Origin: Paraflavitalea sp. CAU 1676
Lineage (GTDB): Bacteria; Bacteroidota; Bacteroidia; Chitinophagales; Chitinophagaceae
Assembly (NCBI RefSeq): GCF_029223285.1
Contig: NZ_JARHUJ010000001.1
Coordinates: 558,001-622,000 of the forward strand
Reading direction: 5' to 3'
DNA length: 64,000 nt
Shown here: piece by piece, positions 1 through 7,223 of the stretch
Position numbering within the stretch: the stretch's first letter is position 1
How the letters are laid out: every line of letters starts with the position of its first letter
Notes under the pieces: generated by a model
What the model saw: the letters and a program-made list of their open reading frames with translations, nothing else
Told to the model about the DNA's origin: nothing
Databases searched by the model: none
Position numbers and translations under genes: made by a program

Positions 1-332
1 TGCCAGCACTGCCCGCCGATATGGAACGGCGCCTGGGTTTTGTGGGCGGAGCGTAGTTTTAAGCAGTTAGGCAACCTGGCCGTGGCCCCGCTTTACACGT
101 GGCCCGAAATTCCTTTGGTTGGTGCGGGAATCGTATCCTAAGGCGCCGCACAGTGCCCGAAATAGCACCGCAAACTGCCTCCACATGGCCTGCGCCCCTA
201 TATGCGACAGGCCCTATATTGCACCGGCCTTGTACCCTATCCAGGCGATATTTGATAGATACCGGTGAGGCCACTCGTGAATAGCCGGTGAAGTATCTGT
301 GAAGCATCCCCGGGTGTGAACCGAAGGAAGGG

Positions 333-387
333 CTCTATATATCCTCTATAAGTGCTCTGTAGAAGCTCTGTAGGTGCTCTATAGTTT
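333..387. repeat. Five 11-bp direct repeats
   Basis: Five units start with CTCT at 333, 344, 355, 366 and 377, exactly 11 bp apart, with consensus CTCT(A/G)TA followed by four variable bases. Just before them GTGAA occurs at 277, 288 and 299, also 11 bp apart. Eleven-bp direct repeats are the geometry bound by OmpR/PhoB-family regulators, but they can also be simple tandem repeats. No gene on the + strand follows, and on the minus strand the next gene would lie outside the window. Confidence 0.6.
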
Positions 388-437
388 TTGCTATATTACG
401 ATTCCTGTGATATGTTTGGCGCGCATCAATACAGCCA

Positions 438-468
438 TAAAAAAAGGCCGGCCAACCGGCCAGCCTTC
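438..468 (-). terminator. Terminator of the transketolase gene
   Basis: A GC-rich inverted repeat (AAGGC-GGCC arms around an AACC loop) lies at about 445-466. On the minus strand it is followed by a T-run, seen as the A-run at 438-445 on the + strand. It sits 20 bp past the stop of the minus-strand gene at 488-1441, as expected for a factor-independent terminator. Confidence 0.75.
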
Positions 469-487
469 CTATAGAAAGTAGTTCTGT

Positions 488-1441
488 TTATTTTCTTTTC
501 ATCACCTTCTCTGCCGCTGCTACGATATACGGCGTATCCAATCCGTATTTCTTCAACAGTTGAGTGGGGGTGCCGCTCTCACCGAAGGTATCGTTGGTGC
601 CGATGTATTCGATGGGGATGGGCAGGTGACGGGCAGCTACCTGGGCTACTGAATCGCCGAGGCCGCCGATGATGTTGTGCTCTTCTACAGTTACTGCGCA
701 TCTTGTCTTTGTGATCGACTTGAGCACTGCTTCTGTATCGAAGGGCTTGATGGTGTGGATGTTGATCACCTCTACGCTGATGCCTTTCTCCTGGAGGATA
801 ACGCCAGCTTCGATGGCTTTCCATACCATGTGGCCGCAAGCGAAGATCGATACATCGGTCCCTTCTGAGAATACCTGTGCTTTTCCGATCACAAAGTCTT
901 CTACCTTGGTGAAGATAGGCCATACAGGACGGCCGAAGCGGAGGTAAACAGGCCCCTGGTAGTCGGCGATGGCGAGGGTAGCAGCCTTGGTCTGGTTGTA
1001 ATCGCAAGGAACGATCACTGTCATACCGGGCAGCATTTTCATCATGCCGATGTCTTCGAGGATCTGGTGGGTGGCTCCATCTTCACCGAGCGTAAGGCCG
1101 GCGTGGGATGCGCATATCTTTACATTCTTACCAGAGTAGGCTACAGACTGGCGTATCTGATCGTACACGCGGCCGGTAGAGAAGTTGGCGAATGTGGTAG
1201 TATAAGGAATTTTACCGCCAATGGTCAGACCAGCAGCTATACCGATCATATTGGCTTCTGCGATACCGCACTGTACAAAGCGCTCGGGAAATTCTTTGAT
1301 GAACTGGTTGAGCTTTAATGAACCTGCGAGATCGGCTGTCAGTGCTACGATGTTGGGATTTTTGCGGGCTGCTTCTGCAATGCCATCGCCAAATCCGCTT
1401 CTTGTATCTTTTTGCCCGGTGGGCTGTATCTCTTTCAGCAT
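488..1441 (-). CDS. Transketolase, C-terminal (pyrimidine-binding) subunit
   Basis: The 317-residue protein matches the C-terminal half of transketolase/DXS-type enzymes: the pyrimidine-binding domain (about residues 10-175, with FVQCGIAEANMIGIAAGL and the GEDGATHQ stretch) followed by the transketolase C-terminal domain (about 190-310, with VTVEEHNIIGGLGDSVA). Such half-size proteins work with a separate N-terminal thiamine-diphosphate subunit in the non-oxidative pentose phosphate pathway. That partner is not adjacent here: galE lies upstream and no gene follows downstream. A longer reading from 1543 is possible, but it would overlap the end of galE, and the conserved region begins just after the ATG at 1441. 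The gene probably forms an operon with galE (38 bp gap). Confidence 0.88.
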   Translation of the reverse strand: MLKEIQPTGQKDTRSGFGDGIAEAARKNPNIVALTADLAGSLKLNQFIKEFPERFVQCGIAEANMIGIAAGLTIGGKIPYTTTFANFSTGRVYDQIRQSVAYSGKNVKICASHAGLTLGEDGATHQILEDIGMMKMLPGMTVIVPCDYNQTKAATLAIADYQGPVYLRFGRPVWPIFTKVEDFVIGKAQVFSEGTDVSIFACGHMVWKAIEAGVILQEKGISVEVINIHTIKPFDTEAVLKSITKTRCAVTVEEHNIIGGLGDSVAQVAARHLPIPIEYIGTNDTFGESGTPTQLLKKYGLDTPYIVAAAEKVMKRK

Positions 1442-1479
1442 GGTCAAAATTTGGTGGTGCAAATATATAGCCTTCCTAT

Positions 1480-2535
1480 TTAATTCAGGTCGGCGGGTTT
1501 GCTCTGGAAGAATTTTTCGTCGGTTTTCAATTTCTGCTCCCATTTCCAGGCAGTCAGCAGCATGTCTTCTAACGAATACTTCAGTTTCCAGCCAAGGGTT
1601 TTGACGGCAAAGTCGTTGTTGGCGTAAATGGCTATTACATCTCCGGGACGGCGGGGACCAATCACGTAATTGAGGTGAACGCCACTCACTTTCTCGAATG
1701 TTTTGATGGTTTCCAGTACGGTGAAGCCATTGCCGCTACCGAGGTTGAACACTTCGCAACGCTTGGTGTTTTTACCCGATTCTACCAGTTTGATGGCGAG
1801 GGTGTGCGCGTGGGCAATATCGCTCACATGGATGAAGTCGCGTACGCAGGAACCGTCTCTGGTATCGTAGTCATCGCCGAACACCTGCATCAGCGGCAGT
1901 TTGCCGATGGCGGTTTGGGTGATGGCAGGAACGAGGTTGGCAGGTTTGCCGATGGGTAATTCGCCGATCGAGATAGAAGGGTGAGCGCCCACGGGATTGA
2001 AATAGCGCAGCAGCACGCACTGGGTGCTGTTGGCCTTGGAAAACTCATTGATGATCTGCTCCCCCATTTGTTTGGTGTATCCGTAGGGAGACTCCGCGGG
2101 TTTGGGTGGTGTTGTTTCGGTAACCGGGATTTTATCGGGGTTGCCGTATACTGTGCAGGATGAAGAGAAAACGAAGTTGGGTATATTGAACTCCTGCACA
2201 CATTTGAGCAGGTTGATCAATGATACCAGGTTGTTCTCAAAGTACATCAGTGGCTGCTCTACCGATTCACCTACTGCCTTATAGGCGGCAAAGTGAATGA
2301 TGCCGGAGATGTCTTCATTTTCCTGGAAAATGGCAAAAGTGTCGTCGAAATTGCAAAGGTCGACTTTATAATTCTTGATCTTTTTGCCGGTGATCTTTTC
2401 AATGCCTTCGAAAATGCGGGGGTTGGAGCGGGAGTTATTGTCTACTGAAATAACCTCATATCCGTTTTCCACAAGGTCTACAATGGTATGCGAACCGATA
2501 TAGCCACATCCGCCTGTAACAAGAATTTTGCTCAT
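1480..2535 (-). CDS. galE: UDP-glucose 4-epimerase
   Basis: This 351-residue short-chain dehydrogenase-like enzyme interconverts UDP-glucose and UDP-galactose, feeding galactose metabolism and surface polysaccharide synthesis in the cytoplasm. It shows the N-terminal NAD-binding motif GGCGYIGSH (about residues 8-16), the SSSCTVYG serine region and the catalytic YGYTK tyrosine/lysine pair, and the length is normal for GalE. The ATG at 2535 is chosen because it directly precedes SKILVTGG; an upstream in-frame start at 2559 adds eight residues with no family support. It precedes the transketolase subunit gene on the same strand. The 231 bp up to rfbA hold no clear promoter motif. Confidence 0.95.
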   Translation of the reverse strand: MSKILVTGGCGYIGSHTIVDLVENGYEVISVDNNSRSNPRIFEGIEKITGKKIKNYKVDLCNFDDTFAIFQENEDISGIIHFAAYKAVGESVEQPLMYFENNLVSLINLLKCVQEFNIPNFVFSSSCTVYGNPDKIPVTETTPPKPAESPYGYTKQMGEQIINEFSKANSTQCVLLRYFNPVGAHPSISIGELPIGKPANLVPAITQTAIGKLPLMQVFGDDYDTRDGSCVRDFIHVSDIAHAHTLAIKLVESGKNTKRCEVFNLGSGNGFTVLETIKTFEKVSGVHLNYVIGPRRPGDVIAIYANNDFAVKTLGWKLKYSLEDMLLTAWKWEQKLKTDEKFFQSKPADLN

Positions 2536-2766
2536 CGTCTGGTAATGGTGAGTGGTCAACCTTCAACGCTTGCCGCAGTTTTGACGGGAAACCGCGTCCT
2601 ATGACAGCGCATTGAAGCTGTAATGACCTGTTTGATAATTATTTTTCTAAACAGTTTAATTAAACTCCTATAGGGGGTACGGTATTGTTCAGGAAGTGAA
2701 TATGGCCGCAAATTAGTATTAATCGTGCAAAATCCTTGCAGTTGATTTCAGTTATGCGTGTATTCG

Positions 2767-3639
2767 TTATTCACTTTTCTCGCTCAACACGTTCATCAGG
2801 TACTGGCCGTAGCCGCTTTTCAGCAGTGGCTGGGCCATTGTTGTGAGTTGTTCTTTGCTGATAAATCCTTTGCGGTAGGCTATTTCTTCAATGCAGGCGA
2901 TCTTAATGCCCTGGCGTTGTTCTATAACCTGCACAAACTGAGAAGCCTGCATGAGCGAATCGAAGGTGCCGGTATCGAGCCAGGCGGTACCACGGTCGAG
3001 GATGGAGACTGTGAGCTTCTTCCTGTTGAGGTATTCCCTGTTTACATCCGTGATCTCGTATTCGCCGCGGGGGCTGGGTTTCAGGTCGCGTGCAATCTGC
3101 ACAACATCGTTATCATAGAAATAAAGTCCGGGTACTGCGTAGTTGCTTTTGGGTTTCTCCGGTTTCTCTTCGATGGAGATTACCTGCTTATTCTTGTCGA
3201 ATTCCACTACACCGTAGCGTTCGGGATCACTTACGTGATAAGCATAAACTATACCGCCATCGGGAGTGGTATTCTTTTCGAGCTGTGCGCCGAGGCCCGC
3301 TCCATAAAATATATTATCGCCCAGTACAAGGGCTACGTTGTCGTCGCCAATGAAATCGGCCCCGATCACAAATGCCTGTGCGAGGCCATTGGGTACCGCC
3401 TGTTCGGCATAGGAGAATTTGAGCCCGAGCTTTGATCCGTCGCCCAGCAGTCTGCGGAACTGTGGAAGATCGTAGGGGGTAGAAATAATGAGAATCTCCT
3501 GTATGCCTGCGAGCATGAGGGTCGACAGGGGATAGTAGATCATAGGCTTATCATAAATGGGCATGATCTGCTTGGAAATGGCGTATGTGATCGGATGTAA
3601 CCTTGTTCCTGAACCGCCTGCCAGTATAATACCTTTCAT
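2767..3639 (-). CDS. rfbA: Glucose-1-phosphate thymidylyltransferase
   Basis: The 290-residue enzyme joins glucose-1-phosphate and dTTP to give dTDP-glucose, the first step toward dTDP-L-rhamnose for cell-surface polysaccharides. The N-terminal nucleotide-binding signature [11 protein letters not shown] (residues 8-18), followed by [18 protein letters not shown], is diagnostic of RmlA/RfbA, and the length is typical. No rfbB, rfbC or rfbD lies in the window, so the remaining pathway genes must be elsewhere. It is on the same strand as galE, 231 bp away, so it may be transcribed separately. A one-mismatch -7-like box (GACTTTTG on the minus strand) lies about 20-25 bp before the start. Confidence 0.95.
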   Translation of the reverse strand: MKGIILAGGSGTRLHPITYAISKQIMPIYDKPMIYYPLSTLMLAGIQEILIISTPYDLPQFRRLLGDGSKLGLKFSYAEQAVPNGLAQAFVIGADFIGDDNVALVLGDNIFYGAGLGAQLEKNTTPDGGIVYAYHVSDPERYGVVEFDKNKQVISIEEKPEKPKSNYAVPGLYFYDNDVVQIARDLKPSPRGEYEITDVNREYLNRKKLTVSILDRGTAWLDTGTFDSLMQASQFVQVIEQRQGIKIACIEEIAYRKGFISKEQLTTMAQPLLKSGYGQYLMNVLSEKSE

Positions 3640-3762
3640 TAGATGTGGTTGTTAATGCGCAAAAGTCTTGGATTATTTGCCAAAATAGCAAAAAATAAAG
3701 ATTTAAGGGTCCCGATTTACAATAAGTTGTTGTAAACCTTTGCCGGATGAGGCTTTAACGCA

Positions 3763-3794
3763 GATCGCCTGCCAGTTGTTGCTGGCAGGCGATC
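3763..3794. terminator. Perfect 13-bp hairpin downstream of the phosphate permease
   Basis: GATCGCCTGCCAG at 3763-3775 and its exact reverse complement at 3782-3794 flank a six-base loop. It lies 29 bp past the stop of the minus-strand phosphate permease. There is no clear T-run on the minus-strand side, so it may act as an mRNA end-stabilising hairpin rather than a classic terminator. Confidence 0.55.
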
Positions 3795-3823
3795 GAATCT
3801 CTTAATAAGCTATATGTGATGCT

Positions 3824-4840
3824 TTACATAACGAGGCGTACTATATAATATACAATTGCTGCGAGAATCATACTTACCGGGATGGTAAGTATCCAGGCCC
3901 AGAGGAGGTTGATGGTAACGCCCCAGCGTACGGCCGATAAACGTTTGGTAGCCCCTACACCCATGATGGCACCGGTGATGGTGTGGGTGGTTGATACGGG
4001 TATACCGAGGTGCTCGGTGAGGAACAGCGTGGCTGCACCGGCTGTTTCGGCTGCTACACCTTCCAGTGGCGTTACTTTGGTAATGCGGGTGCCCATGGTC
4101 TTTACGATCTTCCAGCCTCCGCTCATAGTTCCCAAACCAATGGCGGTGAAACAGGCGAGCGGTACCCAGTCCGGCACATGGCTCACGTTATCGAGCTTGC
4201 CACCAGCCACCATGGCGGCAGCGATCAGACCCAGTACTTTCTGGGCATCGTTACTACCGTGACCAAGGCTGAAGAGCGCCGATGATACCAGCTGCAGGCG
4301 ACGGAACCAGCTTTCTGCTTTATAGGGATTGGCTTTGCGGCATAGGTTCACGATGATCAGGGTTATGACCAATGCGACGAACATACCGATAAGTGGTGCA
4401 CCGAATATAAAGGCGAAGATGGGCAATACTACTTTGTAGTTGATAACAGTGAAGCCACCTTCCGAAAAGCCGCCTACGTGGGCCAGGGCAGCGCCCATAA
4501 AGCCTCCCAGCAGGGTGTGGGAAGAAGAGGAAGGGATCCCAAACCACCAGGTCAGCAGGTTCCAGGCGATGGCGGCTACGAGGGCCGAGAAGATCACCGG
4601 AAGCGTGATGAAGTGGGAGTTGATCGATTTCGCGAATGACATACCGATCTTGAATTCTCCGATCCAGTATTTGGCGATAAAGAAGGCTGCAAAGTTGAAT
4701 ACGGCTGCCCACAGTACCGCCTGAAAGGGGGTAAGTACTTTGGTAGAGACGATAGTGGCTATGGAGTTGGCGGCATCATGAAAGCCGTTGATATAGTCGA
4801 ATACCAGGGCCAGTATGATGATGATTACCAGGAAAGTCAT
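3824..4840 (-). CDS. Inorganic phosphate transporter, PiT family
   Basis: This 338-residue integral membrane protein should take up phosphate (as metal-phosphate, ion-coupled) across the inner membrane. Both signature repeats of the PiT/PHO4 family are visible: near the N-terminus DYINGFHDAANSIAT, and in the middle GHGSNDAQKVLGLI. A third conserved stretch, GIPVSTTHTITGAIMGVG, lies in the C-terminal half. Multiple hydrophobic segments cover most of the length. It follows a DUF47/PhoU-like gene on the same strand (79 bp gap), the usual partner of low-affinity PiT permeases. The pair is divergent from a porin O/P gene, so inner- and outer-membrane phosphate functions sit together. Confidence 0.93.
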   Translation of the reverse strand: MTFLVIIIILALVFDYINGFHDAANSIATIVSTKVLTPFQAVLWAAVFNFAAFFIAKYWIGEFKIGMSFAKSINSHFITLPVIFSALVAAIAWNLLTWWFGIPSSSSHTLLGGFMGAALAHVGGFSEGGFTVINYKVVLPIFAFIFGAPLIGMFVALVITLIIVNLCRKANPYKAESWFRRLQLVSSALFSLGHGSNDAQKVLGLIAAAMVAGGKLDNVSHVPDWVPLACFTAIGLGTMSGGWKIVKTMGTRITKVTPLEGVAAETAGAATLFLTEHLGIPVSTTHTITGAIMGVGATKRLSAVRWGVTINLLWAWILTIPVSMILAAIVYYIVRLVM

Positions 4841-4919
4841 AATTGGTTAATTTGAAAACCTGAATTGGGTGCTCGTTTTGAAAATAGCCTCAGTTCTAAA
4901 CCGGTGATTTTCAAACTAA

Positions 4920-5567
4920 TTACGCGTATTTAATGATGATGGACTCGATCACGTTGCCGGCATCTTCGCATTTGTCGGTAACGATCTCCATAACCTGGTA
5001 GATCTCTCTTTTCTTGATCACTTCCTTGGCATCGGGTTCTGTTTCGAACAGGCGGTCGATACTCATGTCGAAGATATCATCGGCCTGGTTCTCAATGCTG
5101 TTCACCTTTACGAGGGCATCGGTGATCTGGCGCATGTTGCGCATGTTGCGGAGCTCGAATACTGCGTTCTTGATCTGCTCGGAGGCCTGTTCGATCAGGT
5201 CGGCCATTTTCTGGATGCCCTGATCGTTGGGGTTTACTTTATAGAAGTTGATCTTTTTAGCAGAAGCGAAGATGTAATCTGCAATATCATCGAGCGCAGT
5301 AGCGAGGTAGTGAATGTCTTCGCGATCGAATGGGGTGATAAAGTTGCGGCCGAGCTCGGTGAAGATCTTGTGGGTGTAATCGTCGTTCACGTGCTCCATG
5401 TCCTCGATCTGGGCGATGATGGCGGCCCTTTTGTCGTAATCAGGTTCAGTTACTACGTCTTTCATCAACTTGCCCATCTGTGCCACTGTTACAGCCACCT
5501 GTTCGAACAGTGAGTAGAAGATCTTGTCTTTCGGCATGAAAATCTTCATAATTGAGTTTAAACCCAT
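4920..5567 (-). CDS. DUF47 family PhoU-like protein, partner of PiT
   Basis: This 215-residue helical protein is of the DUF47/PhoU-like family, cytoplasmic proteins nearly always encoded beside PiT permeases and thought to control them. The N-terminus MGLNSIMKIFMPKDKIFYSLFEQ is typical of the family in Bacteroidetes. The middle is rich in Asp/Glu/His helices (for example DMEHVNDDYTHKIF and EREDIHYLATALDDIADYI-like segments), which in PhoU-like folds bind metal clusters. An internal Met at 5549 is a less likely start. A TATTTTTG box on the minus strand at 5588-5595 lies about 20 bp before the start and would serve both this gene and the downstream permease. Confidence 0.9.
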   Translation of the reverse strand: MGLNSIMKIFMPKDKIFYSLFEQVAVTVAQMGKLMKDVVTEPDYDKRAAIIAQIEDMEHVNDDYTHKIFTELGRNFITPFDREDIHYLATALDDIADYIFASAKKINFYKVNPNDQGIQKMADLIEQASEQIKNAVFELRNMRNMRQITDALVKVNSIENQADDIFDMSIDRLFETEPDAKEVIKKREIYQVMEIVTDKCEDAGNVIESIIIKYA

Positions 5568-5587
5568 ATCCCATTATAATTTGGTGG

Positions 5588-5595
5588 CAAAAATA
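5588..5595 (-). promoter_or_regulatory. -7 promoter box of the DUF47-PiT operon
   Basis: Read on the minus strand the sequence is TATTTTTG, a full match to the Bacteroidetes -7 element TAnnTTTG, ending 20 bp before the ATG at 5567. Confidence 0.55.
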
Positions 5596-5632
5596 GAACT
5601 AATACCCTACTGTTAAAGTGGAGGCAAATTGG

Positions 5633-5676
5633 TAATAATTTCTTAACAATAGCCTTTTTTTCTCAATTTACCTTTG
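5633..5676 (+). promoter_or_regulatory. Porin O/P promoter with two possible Pho-type repeats
   Basis: TACCTTTG at 5669-5676 matches the TAnnTTTG -7 element and ends 18 bp before the ATG. Upstream, TAATAAT (5633) and TAACAAT (5644) are 11 bp apart and lie 36 and 25 bp before the -7 box. Two repeats of the receptor array at 7147-7186 stand at the same distances from their own -7 box. Two degenerate repeats alone are weak evidence. Confidence 0.4.
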
Positions 5677-5694
5677 CAGCAATGTTATGAATCT

Positions 5695-7005
5695 ATGAAG
5701 TTATTGTTAAGTGCACGCCGGACCGGAATTTTTATTGGATTGTTGGTATTGTCGCAAGTAGCTGAAGCACAATTCCTAATGGATATGGTGGATACAACAT
5801 CCGACGTCGGCAAAGGGTTGTTATCGCTGTATAGGAAATACGATCATCTTACCATAGGTGGGTATATGCAGCCACAGTTTCAGGTTGCCAGTTTTAAGGG
5901 GGCGGAAAGCTATAATGGGGGTGATTTTGCCCCACGTTCACAAAGCAGGTTTATGCTGCGGCGTGGTCGTATACGCCTGGAGTATGCACATTTCAATGAC
6001 AAGGACCAGCCCTCCGTGCAGTTTGTTTTCCAGTTCGATGGTACGGAGCGGGGGGTTAATATCCGTGATTTCTGGGGGCGTGTGTATGAAAATAAGTGGC
6101 AGCTTTTCACTTTTACCACGGGTATGTTTGCCCGCCCGTTCGGGTATGAGGTAAACCTGTCCTCCTCGGACCGGGAATCGCCGGAGCGTGGCCGCATGTC
6201 GCAGATCCTGATGCGCAGCGAGCGTGACCTTGGCCTGATGGCTTCCTTCGAGCCGCGCAGGCGCGGGAATTTCTGGAAATACGTAAAGCTTGATGTGGGT
6301 GCATTTAACGGCCAGGGATTGACGGGCCCGGGTGAGTATGACAGTTACAAGGACCTTATCAGCCGGTTCAGGATAAAGCCATACCCGGTTAGCAAAAAAC
6401 TTTCAGTGTCGGCCGGACTTTCTTTTCTGCAGGGAGGGTTCATTCAAAATACCAAGTATGTGTACAACGTAAAAGATGTGTCGGGTAAGAAGGAGTTTGT
6501 CGTCGATTCTTCGGATGATAACCTGTTTGATGAAGCGCCAAGGCAATACCGTGGGGCCGACATGCAATGGAAACTCACGCACAAATGGGGCGCCACGGAA
6601 CTGCGCAGCGAATATTGGTGGGGCACTCAAACGGCTACGGCCTTATCGTCGGAAACACCAGGGCTATTATTGACGACTCCTTATTATGTTAGAAAATTCA
6701 ATGGAGGCTTTTTCATTCTGCTGCATAATATCGTTAACAGCAAGCATCAGTTGGGCGTAAAGTTCGACTGGTACGATCCCAATACCGATGTAAAAGGTAG
6801 GGAGATCGGTGCACCAGGTACGCATCTATCCATTGCCGATATCCGTTACGATACCTGGAGCTTTGGCTATAACTATTATATCACCGATCACCTCAAGATG
6901 TTTGTGTGGTATGATGTGGTGAAAAATGAATCGACCTTATTGCCCGAATACACCAGCAACCGCCGTCCCAATGTGTTCACCTGGCGATTGCAGTTCAGGT
7001 TTTAA
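5695..7005 (+). CDS. Porin family O/P (phosphate-selective porin)
   Basis: The 436-residue protein has a clear signal peptide (MKLLLSARR..., cleavage near AEAQ). An alternating amphipathic, aromatic-rich beta-barrel sequence ends in ...FTWRLQFRF, a C-terminal Phe typical of outer-membrane barrels. Segments such as GGYMQPQFQVASFKG, FMLRRGRIRLEYAHF, FQFDGTERGVNIRDFWGRV and GMFARPFGYEVNLSSSDRESPERGRM are typical of the porin O/P (OprP/OprO-like) family. A TTG start at 5674 would add seven residues before the signal peptide, so the ATG at 5695 is preferred. It is divergent from the PiT-DUF47 pair, supporting a role in phosphate or polyphosphate passage. Selectivity cannot be read from sequence. 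Confidence 0.88.
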   Translation: MKLLLSARRTGIFIGLLVLSQVAEAQFLMDMVDTTSDVGKGLLSLYRKYDHLTIGGYMQPQFQVASFKGAESYNGGDFAPRSQSRFMLRRGRIRLEYAHFNDKDQPSVQFVFQFDGTERGVNIRDFWGRVYENKWQLFTFTTGMFARPFGYEVNLSSSDRESPERGRMSQILMRSERDLGLMASFEPRRRGNFWKYVKLDVGAFNGQGLTGPGEYDSYKDLISRFRIKPYPVSKKLSVSAGLSFLQGGFIQNTKYVYNVKDVSGKKEFVVDSSDDNLFDEAPRQYRGADMQWKLTHKWGATELRSEYWWGTQTATALSSETPGLLLTTPYYVRKFNGGFFILLHNIVNSKHQLGVKFDWYDPNTDVKGREIGAPGTHLSIADIRYDTWSFGYNYYITDHLKMFVWYDVVKNESTLLPEYTSNRRPNVFTWRLQFRF

Positions 7006-7030
7006 TGGAAGGCGTCACAATACTTGTCTT

Positions 7031-7063
7031 GAAGGAGCGATTTTGGTCGCTCCTTCTTCATTT
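7031..7063 (+). terminator. Terminator of the porin gene
   Basis: A perfect 10-bp inverted repeat, GAAGGAGCGA at 7031-7040 and TCGCTCCTTC at 7047-7056, with a six-base loop and a T-rich tail (TTCATTT). It starts 26 bp after the porin stop and ends 10 bp before the 11-bp repeat array of the next gene, separating the two units. Confidence 0.8.
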
Positions 7064-7074
7064 GGGGCCTTTGG

Positions 7075-7125
7075 TAACATTGACGAAACATTGCGGTAAC
7101 ATTGACGTAACATTCGCTTAACATT
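7075..7125 (+). promoter_or_regulatory. Upstream Pho-box-like array, five 11-bp repeats
   Basis: The heptamer (T/A)AACATT occurs at 7075, 7086, 7097, 7108 and 7119, each exactly 11 bp after the last, with spacers rich in G and C. OmpR/PhoB-family regulators bind such 11-bp direct repeats (E. coli CTGTCAT-N4; Bacillus PhoP TTAACA-N5), and this heptamer is close to the Bacillus form. It lies upstream of the TonB receptor gene at 7224. Confidence 0.7.
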
Positions 7126-7146
7126 GGAGCTGCAAACAGGGCCAGT

Positions 7147-7186
7147 TAATGATTCCTTAACATTGCAGTAATATGGCGGTAATATG
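7147..7186 (+). promoter_or_regulatory. Proximal Pho-box-like array, four 11-bp repeats
   Basis: TAATGAT (7147), TAACATT (7158), TAATATG (7169) and TAATATG (7180) are spaced exactly 11 bp apart. They form a second array out of phase with the first (39 bp between 7119 and 7158). The last unit lies 14 bp before the -7 box at 7194-7201, a position suited to activation by a PhoB-type response regulator. Confidence 0.65.
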
Positions 7187-7193
7187 ACGCTGA

Positions 7194-7201
7194 TACTTTT
7201 G
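7194..7201 (+). promoter_or_regulatory. -7 promoter box of the TonB receptor operon
   Basis: TACTTTTG is a full match to TAnnTTTG and ends 22 bp before the GTG start at 7224. No good -33 TTG element is seen at the usual distance, which fits an activator-dependent promoter. Confidence 0.6.
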
Positions 7202-7223
7202 CCCGCACATTAAATAGACTGTT

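Larger units (their letters stand above)
1..487. other. Left-edge region without a confident gene
   Basis: No complete gene is supported here. On the + strand one frame is open from the window edge to a TAG at 54-56 and another to a TAA at 139-141; either could be the 3' end of a gene starting outside the window, but the fragments are too short to judge. The rest holds two sets of 11-bp-spaced short repeats (277-303 and 333-387), a TAnnTTTG box at 411-418 with no gene behind it on the + strand, and the terminator of the minus-strand transketolase gene at 438-468. Confidence 0.5.

Noticed and set aside
59-307. Short open frames on both strands near the left edge
   Set aside because: They overlap each other, have biased Arg/Pro-rich composition and run into the 11-bp repeats; no family signal.
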